Assembly (NCBI GenBank): GCA_012932295.1
Contig: JAAONU010000002.1
Coordinates: 19,561,770-19,625,769 of the forward strand
Origin: Cyclina sinensis
Lineage: Eukaryota > Mollusca > Bivalvia > Venerida > Veneridae
Direction of reading: 5' to 3'
Length of the DNA: 64,000 bases
Position numbers and translations under genes: made by a program
Shown: one piece after another, positions 24,529 to 37,315 of the stretch
How positions within the stretch are numbered: the stretch's first letter is position 1
Layout: every line of letters begins with the position of its first letter
Notes under the pieces: generated by a model
What the model was told of the DNA's origin: nothing
Seen by the model: the letters and a program-made list of their open reading frames with translations, nothing else
The model's database searches: none

Positions 24529-26598
24529 AAACAAGAAGCGTCGCAATGCGACGAAAACCAGGTTTTCAACGACCAAATATTGATGTGACAGGAATTAGGA
24601 AGAAATATGGCAGTGAAGTAAAAATGATGCTGTTATTTTGGTACCAACACAGAAAGTTGGTTTCAATAGTTCAAAATATAAATAAATCAGATACCTTAGT
24701 AGCAATGCCAGGCTGTATTTTCATGTAAGCTACACACATGCCAAGTTGAGTATTAATAGGTCAAAGTGTGCTGAAGTTATTGAGTAGAAGCTGAAAATTC
24801 TATTGTAGCAAGTGACCTTGACCTTGCTTCCCAGATATCTAAGTAGCAATACCAAGCTGCATCTTAATATAAGCTACCCACACAGCAAGTTTGGTGTCAA
24901 CAGTTCAACGCAAACTCAAGTAATTACGTGAAAACTGAATTTTATTTTTTAAAGCAACAGTGACGTTGACCTTGTTCACAGACACCTGGGTAGCAATCCC
25001 AAGTTGCATCTTGATATCAGCTACCCAAATACTAAATTTGTTGTCAATAGGTCTAAGCGAACTCAAGTTATTATGCGGAGGCTGAATTTCTATTTTTAAC
25101 AACAATGACATTTACCCTATTCACATCTGGGTAGCAATCCCCAGTAGCGTCTTGAAATAAGCTACCCACACACCAAATTTGCTGTTAAGAGGTCACAGCT
25201 AACTCAAGTTATTATGTGGAAACTGAATTTCTATTCTAAGCAACAGTGACATTCACCTTGATCATAGACACCTGGGTAGCAATGCCAAGCTTTCCCTTAA
25301 TATAAGCTACCCATATACCAAGTTTGGTGTCAATAGGCCAAAGCCAACTCAAGTTATTGAGCGGAAACTGAATTTATTTTTTTAGCAACAGTGACCTTGA
25401 CCTGGATCATAGACACCTGGGTAGCAATACCAAGCTGCCTCTTGTTATAAGCTACCCATACACCAAGTTTAGTGTCAATAGGCCAAAGCAAATTAAAGTT
25501 ATTGAGTGGAAACTGAATTTCTATTTTTAGCAACAGTGTTCTTGACCTTGATCATAGACACCTGGGTAGCAATGCCAAGCTGCCTCTTGATATAAGCTAC
25601 CCATACATTAAGCTTTGTGTCAATAGGCCAAAGCAAACTCAAGTATTTGAGCAGAAACTGAATTTCTATTTTTAGCAACAGTGACCTTGACCTTGACCAC
25701 AGACACCTCGGTAGCACTGCAAAGCTGCCACTTGATATAAGCTACCCAAATACCAAGTTGGGTGTCAATGGGCCAAAGCAAACTAAAGTTATTGAGCTGA
25801 AACTGAATTTCTTTTTTTAGCAACAGCGACCTTGACCTTGATCATAGACACCTGGGTAGCAATGTCAAGCTGCTTCTTGATAAAAGCTACCTATACAGCA
25901 AGTTTGGGGTCAAAATATCAAAGCAAACTCAAGTTATTGAGCAGAAACTGAATTTCTATATTTAGCAACAGTGACCTTGACCTTGATCAAAGACACCTGG
26001 GTAGCATTTCCCAGCTGCATCTTAATATAAGCTACTCATACACCAAGTTTAGGGTCAATAGACAAAAGCAAACTCAAGTTATTGAGCAGAAACTGAATTT
26101 CTATTTTTAGCAACAGTGACATTGACCTTGATCACAGACACCTGGGTAGCAATGCCAAGCTTCCCCTTAATATAAGCTACCCATATACCAAGTTTGGTGT
26201 CAATAGGCCAAAGCAAACTAAAGTTATTGAGTGGAAACTGAATTTATTTTTTTAGCAACAGTGACATTGACCTTAATCACAGACACCTGGGTAGCAATCC
26301 CAAGCTGCCTCTTGATATAAGCTACCCATATCCCAAGTTTGGGGTCAATAGGTCTAAGCAAACTCAAGTTTTTGAGCAGAAACTGAATTTCTATTTTAAG
26401 CAACAGTGACCTTGACCTTGATCACAGACACCTGGGTAACAATCCCAAGTTGCCTCTTGATATAAGCTACCAATACACCAAGTTTGGCATCAATAGGCCA
26501 AAGCAAACTCATTTTATTGAGCAGAAACCAAAAGTTGACGCCCGCCCGCCGACTTCAGCATTACAATAACCAGTTTTCGTTGAAAACCTGGTTAAAAA
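24529..26598 (+). mobile_element. Complete family-B element, 146-bp array
   Basis: The left end is ACAAGAAGC, then the palindrome GTCGCAATGCGAC, then AACCAGGTTTTCAACG. The right end is the exact 16-bp inverse CGTTGAAAACCTGGTT, then AAAA, itself part of a hairpin with ACCAGTTTTC. Between them are about eleven monomers of 144-147 bp (ACACCTGGGTAGCAAT landmark), each with TGACCTTGACCTTGATCA-like sequence. It interrupts an AGGTCA-type unit that resumes at 26599. Confidence 0.9.
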
Positions 26599-27746
26599 GA
26601 ATGTCACTAGGTCAAAATTTAGGTCATCTAACATCAAAGTTCAATTTTTCATCTGAAACTGTGTAAATGGTCCAGATTTCATAGCTGTACATCAAACAAG
26701 AGGGCCATGATGGCCCTAAATTGCTCACCTGAGTCTCATTGCTCATGTTACAAGTATCATTACTGGTTGTTGGGGGGGGGACATAACAAGGAACAACTGA
26801 AGGTCTAGCCCTTAGTGTTTCAGAGCAGCAGATTTTATAAGTTTTCCCTATATAAGTCATTGTGTAAAATCAATATGACCCCCCCCCCCCAGGTAGGGCC
26901 AGTTTTGACCCCAGGATCATGATTTGAACAAACTTGGTAAAGGTCCACTAGACAATGCTTCACACCAAATATCTAAACTCCAGGCCTTGTGGATTCTGAC
27001 AAGAAGATTTTTAAAGTTTTTCCTATATAAATCTATGTGACCCCTGGGGCGGGGCCTTTTTTGACACAGGGGCTATGATTTGAACAATTTAGTTAAGGTC
27101 CACTAGACAATGTTGTTCATCAAATATCTTAACTCTAGGCCTTGTGGTTTCTGAAAAGAAGGTTTTTAACGTTTTTCCTATATAACTCTATGTAAAACAT
27201 GTGACCACTGGGCGAGGCCATTTTTGATCCAGGGGCCATGATTTGAACAAACTTGGTAGAGGTCTTCCAGACAATGCTACATACAAAATATCTTAACTCT
27301 AGGCCTTGTAGTTTCTGACAAGAAGATTTTTAAGTTTTCCCTATATAAATCTATGTAAAATCAACTGACTCCTGGGGTGGGGGCAATTGTGACCCAAGGG
27401 CTATAATTTGAACAATCTTAGTAGAGGTCCACTACACAATATTTCATGCAAAAAATCTAACCCCTAGCCTTTGTCAAAACAGAGAAGATGATTTTTTAAG
27501 TTTTTAATTTAAACATATCAGGAAAATCAATGACCCGCTGGGGCCAGGCCAATTGTGACCCCATGGCTATAATTTGAACAATTATTGTAGAGTTTCATTA
27601 GATGATGCTACATTACAAAATATCTAAGCTCTAGCCTTGCAGTTTCAGAGGAGATGATTTTTTTACTATATATATACTTGAAAATCAATGACCCCCGGGG
27701 CAGGGCCAGTTTTGACCCAAGGGCTATAATTTGAACAATCTTAGTA
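26599..27746 (+). mobile_element. A1 element with left end, truncated on the right
   Basis: Resumed AGGTCA unit (26599-26695), then ACAAG plus AGGGCCATGATGGCCCT at 26696 and about six A1 monomers. The sequence is cut at 27746 by a CAGGGTTCC terminus. Confidence 0.8.
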
Positions 27747-28260
27747 CAGGGTTCCAACTCTTTTGCATATCAAAAATTTAAGGACTTTTCCAGTTTTCCA
27801 GGACCTTTTTGCAATTTTCAAGGACTTTTTTCACAAGATCAGAACTGCTGTTTGACATACATTCCCTTTCCCAGTATGTACGAGTCCATAAACTGAGAGA
27901 CACTTTAATGTTCAGTCAACTAAACATATGCAGAACATGAAAACAGTCTTGCAGAACAACTTTCTAGGAACTGCAGTCAGCATATAGAATAGATTTCATG
28001 CTTTGTGCTTTGCAGTTTTACTACAACAGGTGTTTAGTGCCGTGTGGCGGCTGTAAAAAGTCTCCCTATGCTTCGCTTCAGTGAGGTCAGCATTTGCTAT
28101 TACCTCCCTTTAAATGGAAGCATGATATGCTAATTTCTAACCATGAAGAGTGTCTGTCACTGTAGGAGTCAATATATATCCTGCTTGAAGTATTCTTTAT
28201 TGGGCATACGGATGGTACGTTGTGTGTTTGTCTCTTGCATGGCTGGCTAGGCGCTTCCGC
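27747..28260 (+). mobile_element. hAT-like element fragment
   Basis: It begins CAGGGTTCCAACTC followed by runs of aaggactttt, the typical look of a widespread hAT-type terminus. No inverse GGAACCCTG is found before the A2 sequence resumes at 28261, so it is partial. The remainder has no recognisable frame. Confidence 0.5.
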
Positions 28261-28750
28261 AAAATGTAACCTCTGGAGTGTTAAAAAGGTTTTTACATAT
28301 TTGGGCTCTGTGACCTAGTTTTTTATCTCAGATGACCCTTATCCAAATATGAGCTAGAAATTATCAAAACAATCTTTCTGACAAATTTCAAGGATATTTG
28401 GACTGAAATGTAATCTCTAGAGCATTAACAAGGTTTTTATACTTTTTGGCCCTGTGACCTAGTTTTTGACTCCAGATAACCCATATTCGAACTTGAGCTA
28501 GAAATCATCAAAACAACCTGTCTGACAAATTTCCAGGATATTTTGACTGAAAATGTAACCTCTGGAGTGTTAAAAAGGTTTTCACATATTTTGGCTCTGT
28601 GACCTAGTTTTTGAACCCAGATGACCCATATCCAAATATGAGCTAGAAATCATCAAAACAACCTGTCTGACAAATTTCAAGGATATTTGAAATGAAAATG
28701 TAACCTCTAGAGCATTAACAAGGTTTTTATACTTTTTGGCCCTGTGACTT
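28261..28750 (+). repeat. A2 monomer fragment
   Basis: About 3.3 units of the 145-bp A2 monomer with no termini, directly followed by J-type units. Confidence 0.8.
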
Positions 28751-29094
28751 AGCAAATTGTAGCAAAATTCAGTAATTTGACCTTGAAGGTCAAGGTCATT
28801 TTTAGGTCAAGTTGATACATGAAAGAATCATTATGTCGGATTTGTTATACATGAAAGTATCATAATGTCTGATTTCTCATAAGCCTTGTTTTGTCCAAGT
28901 ATGAATCAAATCCATAAATAAATACTAAAGTTATGACAATTTTGAGCAAATTTCAATAATCTGACCTTCAGTCATGGTCATTTTAAGGTAAAGGTCATAT
29001 CTGAAAAAATCAAAATGTCGGATTTGTCAAGTGTTGTATTGTCCAAGTATGAATCAAATACATAAATAAATGAGAAAAGTATGACAATTTAAGA

Positions 29095-30135
29095 ACAAGA
29101 GCCATGTTACACATGGTTAATACACCCGCCAGGAAGAAGCTGCCTGAAGGTTGTACTTTCAAACACTCAATGTAATAATGTTTGAAGAAAATCCCACAAA
29201 AAATAGGCAAGGTAGAGTTATTGTTCTTGCAAACTGCACTTCCTACCAATATGCTATGTCAGTGTATTAAGATTGAGGAAAATCGCTCAAGCACTTTTGG
29301 AGTTAAGCTTCGGACAAAGTTTTTCAATTAAATCTGATAAAGGGGAATAATTCTAAAAGTAAGCAAGGTAGAGTTATTATTCTTACACACTGCACCTCCT
29401 CCAAATGTGCTCTTTCAGTATATAAAGTTTGAAGAAAATCACTCAAGTATTTTTGGAGTTATGCTCCGGACAAAACTGGAACGGACGCACTCACAGACGG
29501 ACAGAGACCATTTCTAATATCCCCTCCGCCTTTGGTGGGGGGATAATAAGTTCAAGAATTCAAGAATTAGATATACATGTATATGCTGGGATTTTAAAAA
29601 TGTAAACAAGTAAATCTGATAAAGGGGAATAACTCTGAAAATAGGCAAGGCAGAGTTATTGTTCTTGCACACTGCACTACCTACCAATGTGCTCTGTCAG
29701 TGTATGAAGTTTGAATAAAATCCCTCAAGCATTTTTGGAGTTATGCTCCGGACAAAATTTATCAACTAATTCTGATAAAGGGGAATAGAGTTATTGTTCT
29801 TGCACACTGCACTACCTACCAATGTGCTCTGTCAGTTTATGAAGTATGATTAAAATCCCTCAAGTAGTTTTGGAGTTATGCTCCGTACAAAATTTATCAA
29901 GTAATTCTGATAAAGCGGAATAACTCTTAAAAAAAGGCAAGGTAGAGTTATTGCACTTGCACAATGCACTACCTACCTATGTGCTCTGTCAGCGTATGAA
30001 GTTTGAATAAAATCCCTCAAGTAGTTTTGGAGTTATGCTCCGGACAAAATTGTTACGGACTGGACGGACGGACGGATGCACAGACGCACGAAGGGCATTT
30101 CTAATATCCCCGCCGCCTTTGGCGGGGGGATAAAA
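29095..30135 (+). mobile_element. Two adjacent C-type elements
   Basis: Left end ACAAGAGCCATGTTACACATGG (palindrome CCATGTTACACATGG), then ACACCCGCC. Right ends CCTTTGGTGGGGGGATAA (about 29548) and CCTTTGGCGGGGGGATAA (about 30135), both hairpins. Monomers of about 150 bp carry ctccggacaaaatt and cactgcactacctacc. The second copy lacks its own left end. An open frame at 29010-29249 is incidental. Confidence 0.75.
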
Positions 30136-31335
30136 ACTCAATCATCTGACCTTGACGGTCAAGGTTATTTTTAGGTTATGGTCACACCTGAGTTATTCAA
30201 TATGTTGGTTTTGTCATAATTGTTGTTTTGTCCAAGTATGAATCAAATCCAACCATAAACAACAAAGTTCTGACAATTTTATCAAAATTCAATAATCTGA
30301 CCTGGACGGTCATGGTAATTTTAAGGTTAAAGTCAAACTTAAATAATTTATCATGTCGGCTTTGTCATAATTGTTGTTTTGTCATAAGTGTTGTTTTGTT
30401 CAAGTATGAATCAAATCCATAAAAAAATGAGAAAGTTATGACAATTTAAGCAAAATTCAATCACCTGACCTTGACAGTCAAGGTCATTTTCAAGTTCTGT
30501 TCATATCTGAGTTATTCAATATGTTGGTTTTGTCATAATTGTTGTTTTGTCCAAATATGAATCAAATCCAACCATTAACAACAAAGTTATGACAATTTAA
30601 TCAAAATTTAATCATTTGACCTTGATGTTCATGGTCATTTTAAGGTTAAGGTCAAACTTGAATAATTTATCATGTTGGCTTTGTCGTAAGTGTTGTTTTG
30701 TCCAAGTCTGATTCAAATCCAACTATAAATATCAAAATAATGGCCAGTTTTAACAAAATTCAATGATTTGACTTTGACTGTCAAGGTCATTTTAAGGTCA
30801 AGTTCAAACTTGAAATAATCATAATGTCCGATTTGTCATAAGTGTTGTTTAGTCCAAATATGAATCAAATCCATAAATAAACAAGAGAGTTGTGACAATT
30901 TAAGCAAAATTCAATCATCTGACCTTGACGGTCAAGGTCGTTTTTAGGTCATGGTCATATCTGAGTTATTCAACATGTCTGCTTTGTCGTAAGTGTTGTT
31001 TTGTCCAAGTATAAATCAAATCCAACCATAAATAACAAAGTTATGGCCAATTTTAGCAAAATTCAATAATTTGACCTTGAAGGTGAAGGTCATTTATGAG
31101 TCATGGTCAAGTTTAGTCTGGTCTACTTGAAGGTCTTGTCCAAAGGGTTGTTGTGTCCAAGCATGAAGACAATCCACCTATTTATAATAAAGTTATGGCC
31201 AATTTTAGCAAAATTCAATATTTTGACCTTGATTTTGAAGGTCAATTAAGAGTCAAGGTCAAGTTTAGTTTGGTCTACTTGAAGGTCTTGTCCAAAGGGT
31301 TTTGGTGTCCCAGTATGAAGATAATCCATCAAGTA

Positions 31336-33000
31336 ACAAGAGGGCCATGATGGCCCTGGATCGCTCACCTGAGTACTTTGGCTGTAGGTTTGCTGTTAAG
31401 CAGTATTTCATTTTTTAACTGAAAATATATAAGTGCCTACAAACCAAATATGTAAAATATCAGTCAATAAATAAAGGCTCTATGACAGAAAGTAGAAATA
31501 TCTATTATAAGCTATGGTGACCTTGACCTTGACCCAGTGACCTCAAACCACACCTATGGGTAGAGGTCCATGCAAGGAACCTATATATTGAATATCAAAG
31601 ATATTGGTCTTTAAATGAAGGCTTTATGAGGTACAGTAGATAAATCTATTTTTAGCCTCCGTGACCTTTAACCTAATCTAATAATTTGAACAACCAAACA
31701 ACCTTTCTGACAAACTGCCAGGATATTTGGACTGAAACAGTAGCCTCTAGAGCCTTAACAAGATATTTCTATTTTTGGGCTCTGTGACCTAGTTCTTGAC
31801 CCCAGATGACCCATATTCGAACTAGACCTAGAAACCATTGAAATAACCTTTCTGACATATTTCCAGAATATTTGGCTGAAAATGTTACCTGTAGGGTGTA
31901 AACAAGGTTTTTCCAAATTTAAGCTCTGTGACCTAGTTTCTGACCCCAGATGACCCATATTCGAACTTGGGCTAGAAATCATCGATACAACCTTTCTGAC
32001 ATATTTCCAGGATATTTGGGCTGAAAATGTTACCTCTAGAGTGTTAACAAGGTTTTTCTATATTCAGCCTGTGTGACCTAGTTTTTGACCCCAGATGACC
32101 CATATTCGAACTTCATCTAGAAATCATCGAAACAACCTATCTGACATATTTCCAGGATATTTGGGCTGAAAATGTTACCTCTAGAGTGCTAACAAGGTTT
32201 TTCCATATACAGGCTGTGTGACCTAGTTTCTGACCCCACATGACCCATACTCCAACTTGAGCTAGAAATCATTTTAACAAGCTTTCTGACAGTTTTTCAG
32301 GAAATTTGGGCTAAAAATGTTACCTCTAGAGTGTTAACAAGGTTTTACCATATTTGGGCTGTGTGACCTAGTTTTTGACTACACATGACCCATATTCAAG
32401 CTTGAGCTAGAAATCATCAAAACAACCTTTCTGACATATTTCCAGGATATTTGGGCTGAAAATGTTACCTCTAGAGTGATAAAAAGGTTTTTCCATATTT
32501 GGTCTTATGGACCTAGTTTTTGACCTCAGATGACCCATATTCGAACCTGGGCTAGAAATCATCCAAATAACCTTTCTGACATATTACAAGGATATTTGGG
32601 CTGAAAATGTTACCTTTAGAGTGATAAAAAGGTTTTTCCATATTTGGTCTCATGGACCTAGTTTTTGACCTCAGATGACCCATATTCGAACCTGGGCTAG
32701 AAATCATCCAAATAACTTTTCTGACAAATTGCCAGGACATTTGGACTGAAACAGTAGCCTCTAGAGCTTTAACAATATTTTTCTATTTTTAGGTCATGTG
32801 ACCTAGTTTTTAACCCCAGATGACCCATATTCGAACTCGTCCAAGTAATTTCTTGGACAAACATCCTGACCAAGTTTCGTGACAATTGGAGCAAAAATGT
32901 GACCAGTAGAGTGTTAACTAACTCAGTGTGAACGGGCGACGGATGACAGACGACGGACGATGGACATTCATCGATCCTAATTAGCTCAGGTGAGCTAATA
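31336..33000 (+). mobile_element. A2-type element, both ends present
   Basis: Left end ACAAG plus AGGGCCATGATGGCCCT, the A-specific leader (gtactttggctgtaggtttg), then 145-bp monomers 31690-32830. The right end is degraded (TTAGCTCAGGTGAGCTAATAA) without the full hairpin. Confidence 0.8.
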
Positions 33001-33118
33001 AAAAAGTTATAATCAATGTTAAATTTTTCGGACGAGAACGTCAACAGCACCGGCAATGGCAACAACACCTAACTATAACAATATTTCAATTTTTTTTTAC
33101 AAAAAAAGTCGAGCTAAA

Positions 33119-33408
33119 AATGACTAAGTACCCATTGCTCTGCAAAAAATAATCTGAGCAGAAACTCCTGATAATATGCACAACTAGGCTTGGTGACAAA
33201 CACTCCTATTAAGTTTTAATGAAATCCCTCAAGCACTTTAGGAGGCATAAAAAAAACATCAAAGGCCCATAACTCGGTGGAAATTCATCGCAGTGGAGGC
33301 AGCCACAACATGCACAACTATGCTTGGTATTTATGATTCTTGCAAAGTATTATGAAAATCTGAATAATAGTTGATGAGAAACAGTCCAGACAAACTGATG
33401 TGTAAAAA
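33119..33408 (+). repeat. Unclassified repeat units (N type)
   Basis: Two decayed units around gcacaactaggcttggt and cataactcggtg, related to 36170-36310 and part of 62080-62200. Confidence 0.5.
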
Positions 33409-36160
33409 ACAAGAGCCACCGCAAGCAGGGCCCATGCTCAACTTTTTCCTATTTTGAAAGGCAGACACATCAGAGGAAGCACATTGTGGTGAAGGGCATT
33501 TGGAAATATAATTATCAAATTCATCCATACATAACAAAGTTACAGACTATTTTAGCAACATTCAGATATTTGACCAGTTCAGTTTAACCTTCTTTGAAGG
33601 TATTGTCTAAAACATAGTTATGTCCAATCATGAAGACACTACATCGATTAATAACAAAGATATAGCAAAGTTAAGCAATGTCAAGGACATTTAAAGGTCA
33701 AGCTAATACTTGAACTGTGCAATACGTTTGTTTTATTCTCAGTGTTGCTTTGTCCCAGGATAAATCAAATCTGTTCAAAAACAAGAGATGTTTGTAAAAC
33801 ATTTATCCCCCCCCCCACCTGGCAGTATACATTGTGGGCAGTGCACATGGAAATGAAATTTACCTTTTGAACTTAAAATCAATAGGGGTTATCTACAGGT
33901 ACTATCTGAGATGCATCAAGTATGATGTGTCTAAGCTAAAACTAGACCTAGATATTCTTATGATAAATCTGTATACCAAATTTTTATTCAGTATGTGCAA
34001 CCTCTGCAAAGAAAATGAACAGAAAACAGCAAATAATTGGAATTCCAAGGGGCATAACTCTGTCAAAAATTGCTTAATCAAACCCAAAACAGAACTTGAC
34101 CTAGATATTCTTATGATAAATCTGTATACTAAATTTCATTTGCATGTGTGCAATTTTTGTGAATAAAACGAACAGAAACTGCAAATAATTGGAATTTTTT
34201 CTAAGTCCAAGGGGCATAACTCTGTCAAAAATTGATCGATTGTACCCAAAACAGAACTTGGCTATTTAAGCAAAATTCAACTATTTGTCCTTGATGGTCA
34301 AGGTCATTTTAAGTTCAAGTTCATATTCTTATGATAAATCTGTATACTAAATTTCATTTGCATGTGTGCAAACTCTGCGAAGAAAACGAACAGAAACTGC
34401 AAATAATTGGAATTTTTCTTAATCCAAGGGCATAACTCTGTCAAAAATTGCTCGATCAAACCCAAAACAGAAACTGACCTAGATATTCTAATGATAAATC
34501 TGTATACCAAATTTTATTTCTGTATGTGCAACCTCTGCAAAGAAAATTAATGGAAACTGCAAATAATTGGAATTTTTCTAAGTCCAAGGGGCATAACTCT
34601 GTCAAAAATTGCTCGATCGTACCCAAAACAGAACTTAATTTAGATATTTTTATGAAAAATCTGTATACTAAATTTCATTTCGGTATGTGCAATCTCTGCG
34701 AAGAAAATGAACAGAAACTGCAAAAAATTGGAATTTACAATTTTTCAAAGAGGGGGCATAATAACAAAAATTTGGCTATTTAAGCAAAATTCAATAATTT
34801 GTTCTTGATGGTCAAGGTCATTTTAAGTTCAAGGTCCTACTTGAATAATTTAACATGTAGGTCTTGTCATGAGTGTGGTTTTGCCCAAGATTTAATCAAA
34901 AAAACTAAAAGTGGCCAATTTTAGCAAAATTCAATAATTTGATCTTGATGGTCATGGTCAAATAAAGGTCAAGTCATACTTGAATGATTCAACATGTTGT
35001 TTTGTCCAAGTTAAGATCAAATCAAATGATAAATAACCAATCAAGTTATGACCAATTTAAGCAAAATTCAATAACTTGATCTTGAATGCCTAATTCATCT
35101 AAAGGTCAAGGTCATACTTTCATAAATCAAAATGTCAGTTTTATTCTTTTCAAAGTATGAATGAAATCCATAATAAAGGACAGTTACTACAATTTAAGCA
35201 AAATTCAATCATTTGACATTGACTGTCAAGGTCATTTCAGGATTTGTGAATTATTCAACATGTCAGATTTGTCAAAAGTGTTGTTTTGTCCAAGTATGAA
35301 TCAAATCCAACCATAAATAAATAAGTTATGACCAATTTTAACAAAATTCAATCAATTAAATAATTTGAACTTTACTGTCAAGGTTATTTTAGGTCAAGGT
35401 CATCCTTGAAAGAATCAAAATGTCGGATTTGCCATAAGTGTTATTTTGTCCAAGTTTGAATGAAATCAATAAATAAATGAGAAAGTTATGACAATTTAAG
35501 GAAAATTCAATTATTTGATCTTGACGGTCAAGGTCATTTTCAGGTTAAGGTCATACCTGAGTTATTCAACATGTCGCTTTTATCATAAGTGTTGTTTTGT
35601 CCAAGTATGAATCAAATCCAACCACAAATAACAAAGTTATGGCCAGTTTTAGCAAAATTCAATAATTTGACCTTTACTGTCAAGGTCACTAAGAGGTCAA
35701 GGTCAAACTTGAAAGAATCATAATGTAGGATTTCACATAAGTGTTGTTTTGACCTTGATGGTTGTTTTGTCCAAGTATGAATCAAATCCAACCATAAACA
35801 ACAAAGTTATGGCCAATTTTAGCAAATTCAATAATTTGACCTTGACTGTGAAGGTCACTTCAAGATCAAGGTCATATCTGAAAGGCTCATTATGTTGGAT
35901 TTGTCATTAGTGTTATTATGTCAGAGTATGAATCAAATCTTTTGACCTTGAAGTTGAAGGTCATTCATGAGTCAAGGTCAGGTTCAGTCTGGTCTATTTA
36001 AAGGGTTGTCCAAAAAGTTGTTGTGTTGTATGAAGACAATCCTTAAAGGAAGAAAAAAAATATGATAAATGTTAAAGTTTTCAAATGGGAACGGCAACAG
36101 CAATGACACCATGACTATAGCAATAACTCGATTTTTTCTTCGAAAAAAGTGGAGCTAAAA
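33409..36160 (+). mobile_element. J-type element with left and right ends, K element nested
   Basis: Left end ACAAGAGCCACCGCAAG, then GCTCAACTTTTTCC. Right end CGAAAAAAGTGGAGCTAAAA is its approximate inverse. J monomers (about 150 bp) occupy 33530-33780 and 34790-36030. The K element at 33781 interrupts it. Confidence 0.7.
33781..34766 (+). mobile_element. K-type element
   Basis: Left end ACAAGAGATGTTTGTAAAAC (palindrome ATGTTTGTAAAACAT), then TTATCCCCCCCCC. Monomers of about 160-180 bp carry gataaatctgtatac and ggggcataactctgtcaaaa. A J-like patch at 34260-34320 interrupts the array. The right boundary is uncertain. Confidence 0.6.
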
Positions 36161-36492
36161 ATATGAAAGGTCCATAACTCAGTGATAATTTATCTAATGG
36201 GAGGTGACAATGATATGCACAACTAGGCTTGGTACTTATGATCGTTGCAAAGTATTATTAAAATCTGAGAAATAGTTGTTGGGAAACAGTCTGGACAAAT
36301 TTTTTTCTATGGACGGCCTGACAGATGTACTGACTGATATTCTATCTGTAGGTATAACTATGAAGTCTGCATTGTTACCCAAGAAACCTTGTAAAATCAC
36401 ATCCCATTTGTTGATATGGATGGAACGAACGTAAGATCAAAAGAGCAAATAATTTCCTAGAATAAATCTGCATCTGTATACTTGCAACTTAC
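36161..36492. other. N-type repeat then plain intron
   Basis: Repeat units to about 36330 (gcacaactaggcttggtactt), then sequence with no recognised repeat up to the exon donor at 36492. Confidence 0.5.
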
Positions 36493-36762
36493 CAGTACAC
36501 AAAACTCATCACTGACAATCATGTCTGACTGATCCTGACAAACTGGGTATCTCTCTTTGTAGCCCAGTCCACATTCATCCAGTCCAAAATTCACAAGACA
36601 AGTGGTCCAGTCTGTCATTGTCCATGTATACTCTACACAGTTGTCTCCCCTGATACAGAATCTCTCCTCCAGAAGGCTAGGACAGATGTGTATCGGATCA
36701 TCACTTGGCTGTCGTAGAACTATTCGAGTGCGAGTTTGTACTTGGTTTGGATCTGCACAGGG
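36493..36762 (-). CDS. THSD7-like thrombospondin type-1 protein, exon (third seen)
   Basis: A 270-nt exon with 90 uninterrupted codons (phase 0 to 0), bounded by a good acceptor (tacttcag before CCCTGT) and a consensus donor (CTG|GTAAGT). The peptide is cysteine- and tryptophan-rich. It starts PCADPNQVQTRTR, which is the end of one TSP1 repeat, runs through CPSLLEERFC and then begins another repeat with the pair W..T..W (YTWTMTDWTTC). TSP1 repeats are extracellular modules stabilised by disulphides, and their WxxW tryptophans are typically C-mannosylated. Entry phase 0 matches the exit phase of the exon at 39984-40140. The repeat spacing and long-exon layout recall thrombospondin type-1 domain-containing protein 7, a large single-pass membrane protein; that family name is inferred from memory of its style. 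No later exon was found at lower coordinates. Confidence 0.85.
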
Positions 36763-37315
36763 CTGAAGTATTTACTGGAATTTATTTACTGTGAAACTCA
36801 GAGTAAATTTTTTCTGTCCTTTATATCTGAGGTATGCTATGTACATGTAGCAAACTCTTTTCCTTTTAAATTAAATTTAAATGCATTATAGTAAATTTAG
36901 TAAACTTAAACATTCTTAATTACCTGATTCATTTGTATTGTTTGAATACACCGTTCTACCATAATCAACCATTTTGTAAAATGTTTAATCTATCATGCTT
37001 AAAACTGACCTATGCATCTCTCTTCCTTATTAGACTATCAAAGTGTTTGTCACACCTCGTGTTTTGGTGTTGCCAAGGACAGGTAAATACAGTTACCAAC
37101 AAGAGCGCCTCAAGGCAGAGAAAATACACCTGTCAATTGTGCAATTTGTTTCAATAACATCTATCCACCTATAAAGTTTCAAGTCAATACCTTTGATAAT
37201 GTAGGAGTATGGTCCAGACAAAGATCAAGTATGAAAATTGAATGAAGGGGAATAAATGGCTTGAAGGAATTTTATAAAGGGCCACCGAATGAACAGTTTT
37301 GTGAAACTATTTTGA
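36763..37315. other. THSD7-like intron with a short element end
   Basis: Plain AT-rich intron. At 37099 another left terminus appears (ACAAGAGCGCCTCAAGGC, then ACACCTGTC) with one decayed body unit to 37315. Confidence 0.5.

Larger units (their letters stand above)
28751..33118 (+). mobile_element. J-type element interrupted by C and A elements
   Basis: Monomers of about 150 bp (caaaattcaataatttgacc, aaggtcattttaaggtcaag, tgttgttttgtccaagtatg) run 28751-29094 and 30136-31335. The right end at about 33118 is AAAAAAAGTCGAGCTAAAAA. C elements (29095-30135) and an A element (31336-33000) are nested. The left end is not seen. Confidence 0.65.

Noticed and set aside
27747..28260. Complete hAT element
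   Set aside because: Only one terminus (CAGGGTTCC) is present; no inverse end or 8-bp duplication could be found.
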